Below are positions 25,237 through 35,974 of a DNA stretch of 47,408 nt, one piece after another (the first letter of the stretch is position 1; each line of letters begins with the position of its first letter). The stretch comes from Klebsormidium nitens (Eukaryota; Streptophyta; Klebsormidiophyceae; Klebsormidiales; Klebsormidiaceae), in NCBI GenBank assembly GCA_000708835.1, contig DF237573.1, forward strand, positions 1-47,408, in the 5' to 3' direction. A program made the position numbers and the translations under genes. The notes beneath the pieces are model-generated. The model made no database searches, was not told where the DNA came from, and was given only the letters and a program-made list of their open reading frames with translations.

Positions 25237-26187
25237 ATGGTGCACCGGAAAAGCTTTGAAGGCATGGGTGAGCTGGTTGCAGCGAGTGGACCTTGCGACT
25301 CGTTGCCAGACGAAGTCCTGCTCCTCATTCTCCGCAAGCTCGCTGAGCAGGACCCCCCTTCCCTGGTTGCGGCGACCCTCGCATCAAGGGCCTTTGACAA
25401 CTTGGCACCACCTCAGTCTCCGCTCTGGAAAGACGCGTTCTGCAAGCAGCTCCAAACATCGCCGCCCTGTGACTCACCAGAAGCACGGGCGCTTGAGAGA
25501 GAGATAGAGTGTTTTGGTGGGTACAAGGGGCTCGTTGCAGCGGTGAATGCGGGCTCAGAGAATCTGAACAAAGTCAGCGGGAGTCCTGCGAAGTCCACTT
25601 TCTTGTATCTGATGCGGAAGTTGAATAGCGGCCGTCTCGTTTGCTGGGGAGGAGGAACCGAGGGTGAGACTAGCAAGCGGGGAAATCTCATGCAAGCCAG
25701 CAAAGATACAAGCTTCATGTTCAGGGCACAAGTTCATCCTCTCCTTCGAGCCGCGGAAATGCGGGAGCTGATGAAAGATGAAAGTTGGGAGCCATATCTC
25801 GGCTACATCTTCCAAAGATCAACGGTTGAGTCAGATTTTGAGAGGTCGAGAGGAGTCCTGGTGAGGGTCTGGACCGTGCCTGTGTCCGTGGTTACCTTCT
25901 TCCAAGCTACCTTGCACTGGCAGCCCCTGCCGGAGCGCGATCCCAACTTTAAGTCACACCACATGTGTCTGATCTACCCCGAGCGTCACAAAGCCGAGCT
26001 CTGCTTGTGCAAAAAGATGGACTACGGAGTCAGCTTGGGGAGCAAACAAGAGAACGTGAGCTACTGCACAATCATTGGCGAGATTGAACTCAAAGACGTG
26101 GCCAGTGCTCAGAACTTTCCCGTGATGGATCTACGCGACTGGTACTTTGGAAGGAGGTTGGGGGATGGAGATTGGTCGGACTTGTAG
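25237..26187 (+). CDS. Intronless F-box protein, copy 2 (316 aa)
   Basis: Probable SCF ubiquitin-ligase substrate adaptor. The F-box lies at residues about 20-68 (CDSLPDEVLLLILRKLAEQD, then LAPPQSPLWKDAF). The C-terminal part, about 110-316, is conserved with copy 1 and includes WGGGTEGETSKRG, ELCLCKKMDYGVSLGSKQEN and NFPVMDLRDWYF; I do not recognise it as WD40, kelch or LRR. An in-frame ATG at 25264 is an alternative start. The gene lacks introns although its neighbours have many, which allows, but does not prove, an origin by retroposition before the tandem duplication. Substrate unknown. Confidence 0.85.
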   Translation: MVHRKSFEGMGELVAASGPCDSLPDEVLLLILRKLAEQDPPSLVAATLASRAFDNLAPPQSPLWKDAFCKQLQTSPPCDSPEARALEREIECFGGYKGLVAAVNAGSENLNKVSGSPAKSTFLYLMRKLNSGRLVCWGGGTEGETSKRGNLMQASKDTSFMFRAQVHPLLRAAEMRELMKDESWEPYLGYIFQRSTVESDFERSRGVLVRVWTVPVSVVTFFQATLHWQPLPERDPNFKSHHMCLIYPERHKAELCLCKKMDYGVSLGSKQENVSYCTIIGEIELKDVASAQNFPVMDLRDWYFGRRLGDGDWSDL

Positions 26188-27270
26188 CGCCACACATACA
26201 CCGAGTTCTTCAGGGCAGTTGTTGCAAGCTAAACAAGATCCATGCCGACAGCCAGATCCATCCATCCAATCAGTTGTCAAATTAGAACGAGACACACATG
26301 ATTGCAAACAACTGACCAGAAGGAGCCAAGGGTGACGGCCCCTTTGATGCCCGTTGAGATATGAACGGCACGTTTGGACTTAGGTCCCTTTTCCCATGCA
26401 GTGGATTTCCGGGCAGTCCTCTAATCAGATCGCCGTACATCAGCAAAGTATGGGTTCACACGTCAAACCGCTATTAGGGGGCCGCACCGACCTCCTAAAA
26501 ATCATGTTTACGTCCATCACCCACAGATTTTACGTCCATCACCCACAGATTTTATGTTACATCAACTGCATCTTTGTACACCAGCAAGCTAGTACATAGC
26601 ATGATTATTGCCCTGCGATTAGCAGCGGTACCCTAATTTGAAGCAATCCACCTAATATAGCCGATGATGTTGATTCAGATAAAGAAACGTTTCAACTAGG
26701 TATTCGTCGATCATTCTTCTATCGAGGATAATGCATATACCGTCCATTTGACTTTACAGTACCTCGCCTGCTTCCGATGTCAGCTTCAAGGAGAATTGAT
26801 TGTAGTGCCGGGTCCATTACTCGGTGTTGTGCTTGATTTCTTCAATGATCAAAGCATGATCGAATCTGTAATCCTGCTCGGTGCATGACCTCTTGCCAAC
26901 AGGTGGGCAGAATCATATGGGCTGCACTGAAACTTTGCTCAGCACGATCAGCTCATGTATACAGCTTGCTTCGCAGCATTGGTTGGGCCGATCTGGGCTC
27001 CTAGCGGGTCCACTCTGCCGTGCTTGAGCTGCTACCAAGATATCAAGAAGCGGTCGACAACCTTGCACTGATTTGCCTGGAGACAAACGAAGCGCTTCTT
27101 TGATCTTAACAATTTGATGCTTTTATGGACTATATAAAGTTTGGCCTGGTCCACCCGATCTTATTACCGCACGCGGCGGGCTACCTCTAGCTTAGAAAAG
27201 TCTTTGCATGGAGATTGCTCAGTCATATTCTACCTCTCATAATCTCTGTCTACAGTACGACTCCACTACT
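26188..27270. other. Intergenic, no gene seen
   Basis: Convergent spacer between F-box copy 2 and the downstream minus-strand gene. It should hold both 3' untranslated regions. The only structured element I see is the 22-bp tandem duplication at 26510-26553. Confidence 0.5.
26510..26553. repeat. 22-bp tandem duplication, two perfect copies
   Basis: The unit acgtccatcacccacagatttt occurs at 26510-26531 and again at 26532-26553. It looks like a recent slippage or repair duplication with no sign of function. Confidence 0.95.
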
Positions 27271-30200
27271 CTAGAAGTTGTCCAGCTCACTTGTGCTCTG
27301 GGTCAAAGGCTCGCTTCCAAACCCGACGAAAGTCTGGGTAGGCAGATCCAGCGCAGTCGCTTGAACTCCTACCACCTGATCAGCAAGAATAGATGACGTC
27401 TTCCGGTGAAAGCTGTTTCTTTGACTACCAAGCAACTTACTCCTCCGTGAATCTTCTACAAGACTCGCTCCCGAGTCTCCAGCTTGGAACGGCCGTCCGT
27501 CGTTTTGGCCGTTCGTGTCCCCCACATCCTCCTCCACAGGCTTGCTTTCACCTCCATTCCTCTCATCATCTCCCTGGAGCAGCCTCTCAAACCGTTCGCT
27601 CCACGACAAACGGCCCCCTGCGGAAGTTGCGCTGATGTCTGTCTCGCCCTTTTCTTCCTGATGGGCTCTACCAACACTTGTAGAAAATTCACGCGTCACT
27701 GGGTCTGTTCCATCCCCCTCGCTTCCGTTGCTCGACCTCGGACGTTCCGGTCGCCCATCATCTGAATATTCCGTCAGACAAGGGCGTCTTTCCTCTCTCG
27801 TCAAGCCGACTAGATAGGGTTCGCTCCTTCCCGTTAGACCTGTAGAAAACCTCCCCCTATTTGCTAACCCCGAAGCAATTAGCCTCTCGTCTTCCTGAGA
27901 CTCTCGATGTTCAGGCTCCGCTTCTTCTTCTGCATCCCACCCTTCCTCGTTCTCCGCATAAATACCGTCGTCTTCACCTTCTGAAGATTCGTGGCTGGTT
28001 ATTAGCCCCTCGTCAATTTCGGACACGATGGTCGCTCGGTATGAGTCCATTACCAGCTTCAGATACTGCAGAAACAAAAGAGGCAGTGACTTGCCAAGTG
28101 ACCTGTGCGTAGGAGTGCTTTCAAATGGGCAAGTCGCCAAGCATTGCATAGAAATGCACGCAGCAACAAGAAGGCAATGAGGAGCTAGCTCTGCTTAAGA
28201 CCCAACCAAAGCCTAGTGCAATCGAAAGGCGGTCTAGTGGTCTTGCTTTGAAGTACCTGCTCAGGAGGCCCTCGTTGAAAATGGTTGACAGCACTTTGAA
28301 GTGGAGTCTCAAACGAAAGTCAGGACGCACCGACTCCCCAAACGAAGCGCATACCTGATAGGCTGATATCGTGCCTCGTCCACGTTCGCCCCGCGACATT
28401 TTCCGACTGTGGGTTGACTCTAGTTGGCCCTCAAAGAACTGCTCAATAGCATGGCACAGCTCTGCATAAAGGCGGGACGTTTGAGAAGACGAACTCATCT
28501 TCTATGAAAGCTACGTGCTTTCAAATGTACCTCTCCATGCAAGCGGTCTGGAAACGAAATCTTTGGAGCGGGTCAGATCATCTTCTGACTTACAAATTGC
28601 AACCAATGACGATGTAGCTCTGCGGCAGAGGTTGTAAAACGTGAATCCTTCTTTTTTACCAGCGAAAGTACCGCTGAGCTTTCTCTTTCCATGCGGAATC
28701 CGACCGAACCCGGAAACGCTCCAAGCAGCTTTTCCCTATGGTCTGAAGCCTCTCCTTCCAGAGGTCAGTAGTGGCCGCCAGACGATCGCGAATGCTTTAC
28801 CTGCCAGCAGCGGCCCTCCGGCGACCTTCCCCAGCACTGCTCGCGTCATGCTGACGGTCTGCTCTTTGCGCAACGTAGCGGTGGCAAGCCCGGCGTCCGT
28901 GTTCCGGCGAACGTGGGACGGATTCCGCTGCAGCTCGGCGGACACCTTCTGGCGGCAGTACAAAAAGAACTCTAGATCGTCCTGCAATGGCGCGCACTGC
29001 GGTCTATCAGAGTTTACGTCAGAGCGGGGCCCTGGGATTGCAATTACAGCGGAACGATAGCAAGAACAACATGATGGGTGTTGCCTGGAAGCAGATAAAC
29101 GCACGTGAATCGTCATGCCAGTGGTGAATAGATTGAGGTCTTCGATCCTTTATTGACTCCGCTCATGGGTCAAGGTGGGGATCAAAGGCGCAACAGATCA
29201 TTAGTTCATCGAAGAGTTCGGAAAATTAGTCAACATGAGACAGAGTTCCCTTTTGCAAGTCACTTGCAATCCATGAACCTCCCTCTGCTTCGTTCCGAAC
29301 AGGTACGATAACTTTGTGGCTTCGGAGTGAGGGTCTGCTTGCCCTCACATTCGAGTACTGCCCTGCCAGGAACCCCGCAAGACTTGCAATGGCTGGGTGA
29401 AGATCCTGCTGCTCGCCCCTGGCCACGTTACAAAGGAGCTCCCACACTGCGCCCTCAGCCTGCAAGATGCACAGCTTTTTGTAGGCAGACAGGATGAATT
29501 ATGCAGGCAGATTCAAGTGTACCAGATGCAGGCAGCAAGGTCTGTTGGCACTACTAAGCACTGCCGGGATGAACGCATCGCTCAGTAATGTTCTTATTGT
29601 TCTGCTCACAGCATTCTCGGTCCAAAAGGTTGTCAAGAAGCCTCGGCTTAGCGTCACTGAAAAATGTCCACAACATGAGTCAGGTCGGAGAGTGGTCAAA
29701 AGGTCAAAGTCTTATTCGAAATTTTCATTGAGCGGTGCAGTCCTCACCAGTTGGCGGAGTCCGTACTTCTTGCGGTATGTCTGGAGCAGAAACACTGCGA
29801 ACGAAGCGTTTCCTTCCAGTACATCAGAGCCTGAAGTGCTGGGGGCATCTTCTGCGGAGTGGTCCGAGCCCTGGCTGTCGTGGCTCCGCCTTCGGCTCTG
29901 AGTGTAAGCGTCGACTGCGGCTTTCTGCTCTGAGATCTCGAGGGCGTACCGCTTGTCAAAGAGCTCGTCAATGGCCTGCAGAACTGGGACGGTCTCAGGA
30001 CGAGTGGTGGCAAGGGCTTGACAAGGTAGCAACAAAATAGCAGGCCGGAAGCAGGAAGCTGAGCACATGTTCAACGCAGTAATTGGAGTGGTGCAGCTAT
30101 GCCAGACAAAGCTTTTGAACCGTTTGGAACAGGCATACTTTGAGCAGAACCCTTCAGAGTGATGCTTTATTGGTTGCCATATCAGGCAAGCCAGGTGCTC

Positions 30201-31016
30201 AGATGTGCTCGGGGCATCTCAAGGGATTCCACTGCTTCAAGCTCAGCTATGAAACACCAATTCAGAGCAGCCAACACAAAGTTTTCCGCTTCTTGAAGTG
30301 GTTGTAGTAAAGCCCTGAAGTGGTAAAGCTTCTGCATCCTAGAGACCCTAGTGACTTGATTTGTTCTGCATTCCAAGAATTTGCAACGTACCGCTATCCT
30401 GGGGACTTACTTTGAGGATCCAGTTCAGTGGTCGCTGTTTGACGGGGCCCCTTGGCGGCGTCAGCGCTGCCGCCACCTCCTCAAAGCGCTCCGCAGTTTC
30501 CACCACAAATGGCAACGCAAAGTCCTCTGCTCTTAGCTCCCTAGCCTCGGCATTGGACCAGCGTGTCATCACTTTACTGCCCACTTTTGTGAGTGACGCA
30601 CTCTGCCCCCACAGCTTCTCGAGGTGCTGCCTAGCTTTGTGGCCCCTAATCGACCCTTCCAAGCCACTGGCAAAGTGCAGCTCTTCTGGCATCACGTCCG
30701 AGTACTTGCGACCTGAACTGGAGGCCAGATTAGCTGCAGAGTGCGGATCCTCTTGGAAGTCTCTCACCTCGTGAAAGACTTGCTCAGAGTCTTGCATTAA
30801 GCCTTCTCTTTCATTCGACCAGCTCACTCTCCGTTCTGGTGTGGTTTCAAGGTCAGGCGACATCTCCATCTGCAGCACGGCTGTGTATCCTCCCTGGTCA
30901 TCCTTGGAGTACTTTGCCCCAGAGGAGAGCAGCAGCTCCATAACCAGCTGCCGCCGCTCGGGACTGAGAGAAGACAAGACGAGCTCGCGGCGCTCGGGCT
31001 CGTGTGGCACCGCCAT
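27271..31016 (-). CDS. Conserved-looking protein of unknown function (7 exons, about 761 aa)
   Basis: I do not recognise the family. Proposed exons: 31016-30411, 29975-29748, 29459-29349, 28981-28801, 28754-28672, 28501-28257, 28102-27271; phases agree. Exon 5 is weak: its upstream intron would be only 46 bp and its acceptor lacks a pyrimidine tract. Starts MAVPHEPERRELVLSSLSPE. Helical, probably alpha-solenoid-like stretches include AVFLLQTYRKKYGLRQL, joined across a splice to AEGAVWELLCNVARG, and DDLEFFLYCRQKVSAELQR. After LKLVMDSYRATIVSEIDEG the last exon turns into an acidic, Ser/Glu-rich, probably disordered tail of about 260 residues. That the helical runs read across splice junctions supports the model. 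No catalytic motif, signal peptide or membrane segment is visible. The last exon was duplicated and has decayed at 24330-24965. Confidence 0.6.
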
Positions 31017-32160
31017 GCTTCCGCAAGCCTGAGGCCAAATTGAAAGGAAAAGGCCCTTTTGTCAGCTATCGATGGCGGATGCCACTACCTATTTGCAAGC
31101 ATCATGCGCAACCCCCGCGAAAAGGTGGAACGTCCCTTCAAGTCACAGAGGCTGCATCATGCATGTTTCGTATACCCAGAGAAGCCTGAACAGAAACTCA
31201 ATTGGATGTGGGCCCAGGGCCCCAGGTAGCTACAGCCTACAAGGTCAATCGAATGCACTGGTGCAGAGAGTCACACGACTTCTGGATCTGCTGCTGCTGC
31301 TGGACTCGTGTACCGTATGTACCGTTGCAAGCGTCCTGTTCAGATTTGATTGCGGGAACACAGGATTTGAAACTCGGTTGCCCGAATCAAAACCTTGACC
31401 TTGTACAATCTGCGCGCGCGGTGAATGCAAGCAATTCTGCACCATGGGATGGAAGTGACTCCACCGTCGATATAGCGGCTGGGGTTTGCGCGCGGCCGCG
31501 GCCGCGTCGCGGGCCGGCGCTTATAGTAGCCTTCAAATAAGCATATGGCGCATATGCCACCGCAATAGTTGGTATGCTAAGTTGGCAACTGCAGTTTAAA
31601 TGTGCACATGCGCCCGGCGGACCCGCGGTGTACGTACAACAGTTATTATTCAACACATCTGCATCTCTTGCCATAGTAGTGTGAATAAAGAATGCGCGCT
31701 TGACATGGTGGGCGCCGCCGGGCCCCAGCTGGTCACCCGGCAGATCATGTACTAACGCGACACAAGTTAATCACCATGGATATACGCGCGCGCAATAGAT
31801 ACTACTGTAAAATGGGCTCCCGAATTTCAGCTCAGTAGCTGCTCGAGTCCACAATCTACACAGGCGTGCTCATGGTTTGATAGCAATCAATACATGACAA
31901 TCTTGGCATTGTCGTGGTTTACAAACCGAGCTTCTGATTGAGTCTACCTTTGACTCCAATCGGAGGTAGATGAAAATGTGAATTGCGTGACTTCGCTCAT
32001 GATTACATGGATGCCTCCAGACTCTCGACTGTGTTGAGCCGCGTCAAGATCATCGTACTGATCATGCGATATCAACAGAAGACGTTAGCTTGGATGGCGG
32101 ACCCTTTGAGCCGTCACATAAATAAGTTAGTAGCTGTCAAGTATCACAGTTGGCATCTTG
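31017..32160. other. Intergenic, no gene seen
   Basis: Upstream region of the unknown-function gene, which should contain its promoter. It has two overlapping GCGGCCGC octamers (31492-31505) inside a 30-bp all-GC block embedded in otherwise moderate-GC DNA. I see no coding region. Confidence 0.5.
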
Positions 32161-34516
32161 TCAAGCTGCCTCTCCCCCTTCAAGATTCTGCTTTTTCTAC
32201 CGGTATGCAGCTTCCAAAATCTTAAGGTTCGGCCGGCCGCCAGCCTCATTCGGGAAGATGTAGTCGTAGTACTCCTCCATGCCCTGCGGCGTATTATCCG
32301 CCTCCAGATTCGGCCGTTTCCGCTTCACCTTCTTAGGCATTTTCGCCTCTACCTCCTGCGCCTTTTCAGCGTCCGGGCCGCTACCTTGCTCAAAGTCCCT
32401 CCAGGCTTCCAGCAACAACACTCTTTCTTCCTTGAGATCCGGAGACGCGGCCTTGAGTGACTCGTGGGCGCGCTCGTAAACGGCGCGCGTGCGTGCGTCC
32501 CTTTCTCGTTGTTGGTCTTCTAGTAGACCATTGTCCGGATCCCGTTCTTGCTCCGCGGCCTCGATCTCTTCCTCGAGGGCAACGCTGCTCTCGAATTGGG
32601 CGTAGCTCATCCACACCTGCCGGGCAAGGGGGCGGCAAGGTCAGTAAAGGAGGACTCCACGCATCCGTGGCAGCTCGTTCAAGAATCAAACAGGGAAAAG
32701 GATACATGTATCCTTGGCTTCTCGCGACGCTTTGTAACAGTGTTTAAAGTGCCCAACGGCTCCATGGTGATACTTCTTCAGGAACACTTCCAACTTTGAA
32801 TGGTAAGGCGGTGAGCGAACAAACGTTCAGAAACACTAAAAGCACTTAAAAGTGGGCCTGAGGATCACCACTGAGCACAAAAGGCCGCCAGATCGACAAG
32901 CTGAGTGCGGAGATGACCAATCAGAAATTGGCCGATCTCAAAACCAAACTTTTTCTGTATTTCGTAAATCATTTCCCACGTCCAATACGTACGATTTAAA
33001 CAACGCCGCAACGACTTCTTAAAGCTGCAAACAAGCACAAAAAAGAACACCGCCCATTTGCCCAACCCCAAAGGTCCAAGAAAGATTCCCTGTACTTGCA
33101 CAAACAAGAACGATGTCGAAGTCATATTCCCCACCTTGACGTGCTTCGTCCGGTTGAGCAGCCGCTCCGTACAGCTCGCGCGCGCGCCCGTACTCGCCCT
33201 CTCCGATCTCAAAGTCGATGTACGCTTTTCAGAGCAGCTCCGGCGTGTCCAGCACCGGCTGCGCGATCGCCAGCTCGAAGATGCCGCGCGCGCGGTCAAA
33301 CTCGTTGAGCGTCCGCTCTAGTTCCGCAAACTTGGTCCAGGCGTAGCAGCTGCTAGGCGCCCACTCTAGATACTTCTCGTACAGCTGCCGGCACCGGTCT
33401 ACCTCGGCCGGCGTCAGCTCGATGCGATGTACGTCCGGAAGATCTGCACAGCGAAAAGGAAGGGCGTCCGAAAGGGTCCAAGAAGCAGCGGAACAGAAGC
33501 GGAAAGAACAGGAGGAGAATAAGAGGGCAAACTACCTTTGGGTCTGTTTGGCGTCTTCCACGAAAATACCAATCTGGGGTAGAACAACATGGATGTCTTA
33601 AGAAGTTAAGCAAAGCAATATATCTCCGTCTATCTCAGAGGCCACAATGCCAGGCAGAATGTATATTGCTCTTTCGATCATGTGTGGGAAGGACCATGGA
33701 GATAAACGTCGCAGCCGTCTGTGTCCTGCTGCACGAGCACAGCCGATGTAACCAGGAACCAACATCCCCACACGACCAAAAAAAGAAGTGCATCTTTTTA
33801 AAACCGCATACTAGACGATTGCAGCCCGCAGCACGCACCTTGTCTTTGGGCGCCATCCCAAGGGCAGTCCCCAGAATCTTTCGCGCTGCCGCAAGGTCCT
33901 TTTGCCGGATCTCGAACTGCGCGGCCATGATCCAGATCTTGCTGAAGCTAAACTTCTTGTGGGGTATCATCCGCAAACACTCGCGGTAGACGTCCCGCGT
34001 CCGCTCCGGGTCGTCCGCCTCTAGTTCCTCGTACAACGCGTAGTTGATCCTGGATATAGAGACCGGGACCAATTGAGAAACCATCTGATATACCTTCTGA
34101 TCGTCGGATACTGGTCTCTCTTTAACCAGAGACTTTCGAAAGCGACGAGCTATCTGTAAAGTGGCACCTGGTCATTGACGTGTTGCCTGTGGACAACCGT
34201 CAAGACGAAAAGGACAATGATCAAGAGTTTGCACAACATCCAAGCGATCGTTTCCGTGCTGGTAAAAGCAAACCAACACAGTCAACAAATGTACACTTTT
34301 TTTAAAGAGCGGAGTTGAACGCGTGTGCTGGCTTACCACAGGTAGATGTATCTTTGCCAGTAGCGCTTCTCCTCTGCAGGCGGGATGTTTGCAATGGCCC
34401 TCTCGTACACCTCCCGCACCTTCTCCGTGTCGCCGTTGCTCTCCTCTAATCGCACGTAGTCGAACCACGCGTCGTAGTTCAGCGAGTTCTTCTTCACGTC
34501 CTCCTCGTATTGGAAC
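32161..34516 (-). pseudogene. Partial duplicate of the CRNKL1/CLF1 gene (exons 7-10)
   Basis: Copies of exon 7 (34516-34337), exon 8 (34049-33839), exon 9 (33443-33135) and exon 10 (32616-32161), with introns, lie in the same order and orientation as in the full gene at 35975-42348. Exons 7 and 8 remain open and nearly identical in protein. Exon 9 has a 1-nt deletion near 33430 that gives a stop within four codons, a Trp-to-TGA change near 33229, and a compensating 1-nt insertion near 33168. Exon 10 ends early by Trp-to-TAG at 32197-32199, cutting the last 12 residues. Exons 1-6 are absent. Homology continues into the intron up to about 34695. It is not a functional splicing factor gene, though transcripts are possible. 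Confidence 0.93.
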
Positions 34517-35974
34517 CTGGGGGCAGCAGTAAGGCCGTTCAGTAAGTGTGTGAAGTCATTTCGACGCATTCGTTGCTTGTCCCGTCGTATTTCGAATTCT
34601 TCTTCAACGAATGACGAATGTTCAAAAGGAAGGATGATGATAGTCTGCAAGCAATTTCATCACACTTATCAGCTATACACCGGTTCCGTTACTAATACTA
34701 AGTGAACGGGCGAGTGCTTGAGGCTAATGAGAGTGTACCAGGAGTGCAACAGGAGCAGAGATTTTTGCAGTCATGTGAAGTTGCGGGTATTCCATAGGGT
34801 AATTGTCTGTTAGTCAGTCAAGGTACACTACAATGCTGGGGTTTTGCGTAAGACATCAGTGTAAAGTGGATTGAAAGCAGCTAGAGTCGCCAAGGTTGTT
34901 CTGGATCAAGTTGCACGAATACATCACCAGTGACTCTCGGATGTATGAGCTTCATAGGTTTGCAGCCAGAGGAGTTACAGATTCATCGAGATTGTAAATT
35001 CTATGGGTGTTGTTCCGCCGCTGCATGGTGTTGCCATTTGTCCACATCCTTATAATGGCCAGGCTGCATGCTTTTTGGCGTTGTAATCATATGGTATACG
35101 CTGCACTTTGAGCTAGCTAAGGCAGTACTGCACATCGATCCTGTCAAGTCGTAGTTCATCATTGTTTTGTTATGGTTTAGGACGGCCGGCAGCCCGGTAG
35201 GCCTGAGACAAATGCGTAATCCTAGGAGCGTTCTTATGTTGTATGAAGTACATGCTGGGCCCAGCCTTACTTGCCTACGAGACCCCAACACGTCTTAATC
35301 AATACCCATGAAGTGCATATATGGTAATCACTAATGCCGCGGCATGTCAAGTTTTATAATATGGCTCACACGTTGTTGAATGATGTTCTCTTTTGATGAT
35401 GCTGCCTAGCTGAGCGCCCTCGCCAGTGCGCCGCCATGGTCATGCATGTGCGTACAGGACTCGTAATATTGCTCGTGCGGTGTTTACTAATGGTAAAAGA
35501 AACCTCGATGAACTGAATGGTATGACGGTCACAATACATGCCGCGGCCCTACTGCATAAGTTACCGAAATGATTTGAAATTGAGCATATCAACCGTTGAA
35601 CGGCTCGATCATGTAATTCACTGAACCAGATAAGTAAACGGGATAAGTTGGACAGATTGCCCGGCGCGCTGCATCCAGCGAGATCCGACCGATGGACAAT
35701 GGAAAATTTGGCCTGCGCATACGATCAAAGGGATCCACTAAATCATGCCGCGTACAGTAACTTGCAGCGGCCCCCTTCTTTCTGGTAAGTTGCAGGGCCC
35801 AGTGCAATGATTCAACTCGATTACAGAACACTTGAACCCGTCAATCTGACGGGGCCGACAATGTGCTGCACTCTGCACATCAGGGGTCGCCAGGTATACT
35901 AATAAGTAGATGCAGGACAGAGCCAACATGTGTATCCCGTGGTAGCTGTGATGTACATACGAAGTGTTGCCCCG
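34517..35974. other. Spacer between CRNKL1 pseudogene and gene
   Basis: The first 180 bp match the intron between exons 6 and 7 of the full gene. From about 34700 to 35974 I see no gene and no clear repeat. The duplication boundary lies near 34695. Confidence 0.6.

Larger units (their letters stand above)
22258..28102. repeat. Tandem segmental duplication, unit about 3 kb
   Basis: Unit 1 has F-box copy 1 (22258-23214, plus) followed by a decayed exon (24330-24965, minus). Unit 2 has F-box copy 2 (25237-26187, plus) followed by the intact homologous exon (27271-28102, minus). Order, orientation and spacing (about 1.1 kb between F-box stop and exon 3' end) match in both. The intervening DNA has diverged strongly, so the duplication is old. 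Confidence 0.75.

Noticed and set aside
33839-34516. Intact CRNKL1 exons 7 and 8 as an independent gene
   Set aside because: They lack a start and exons 1-6, and are followed by exons with stops and indels; the whole is a partial duplicate.
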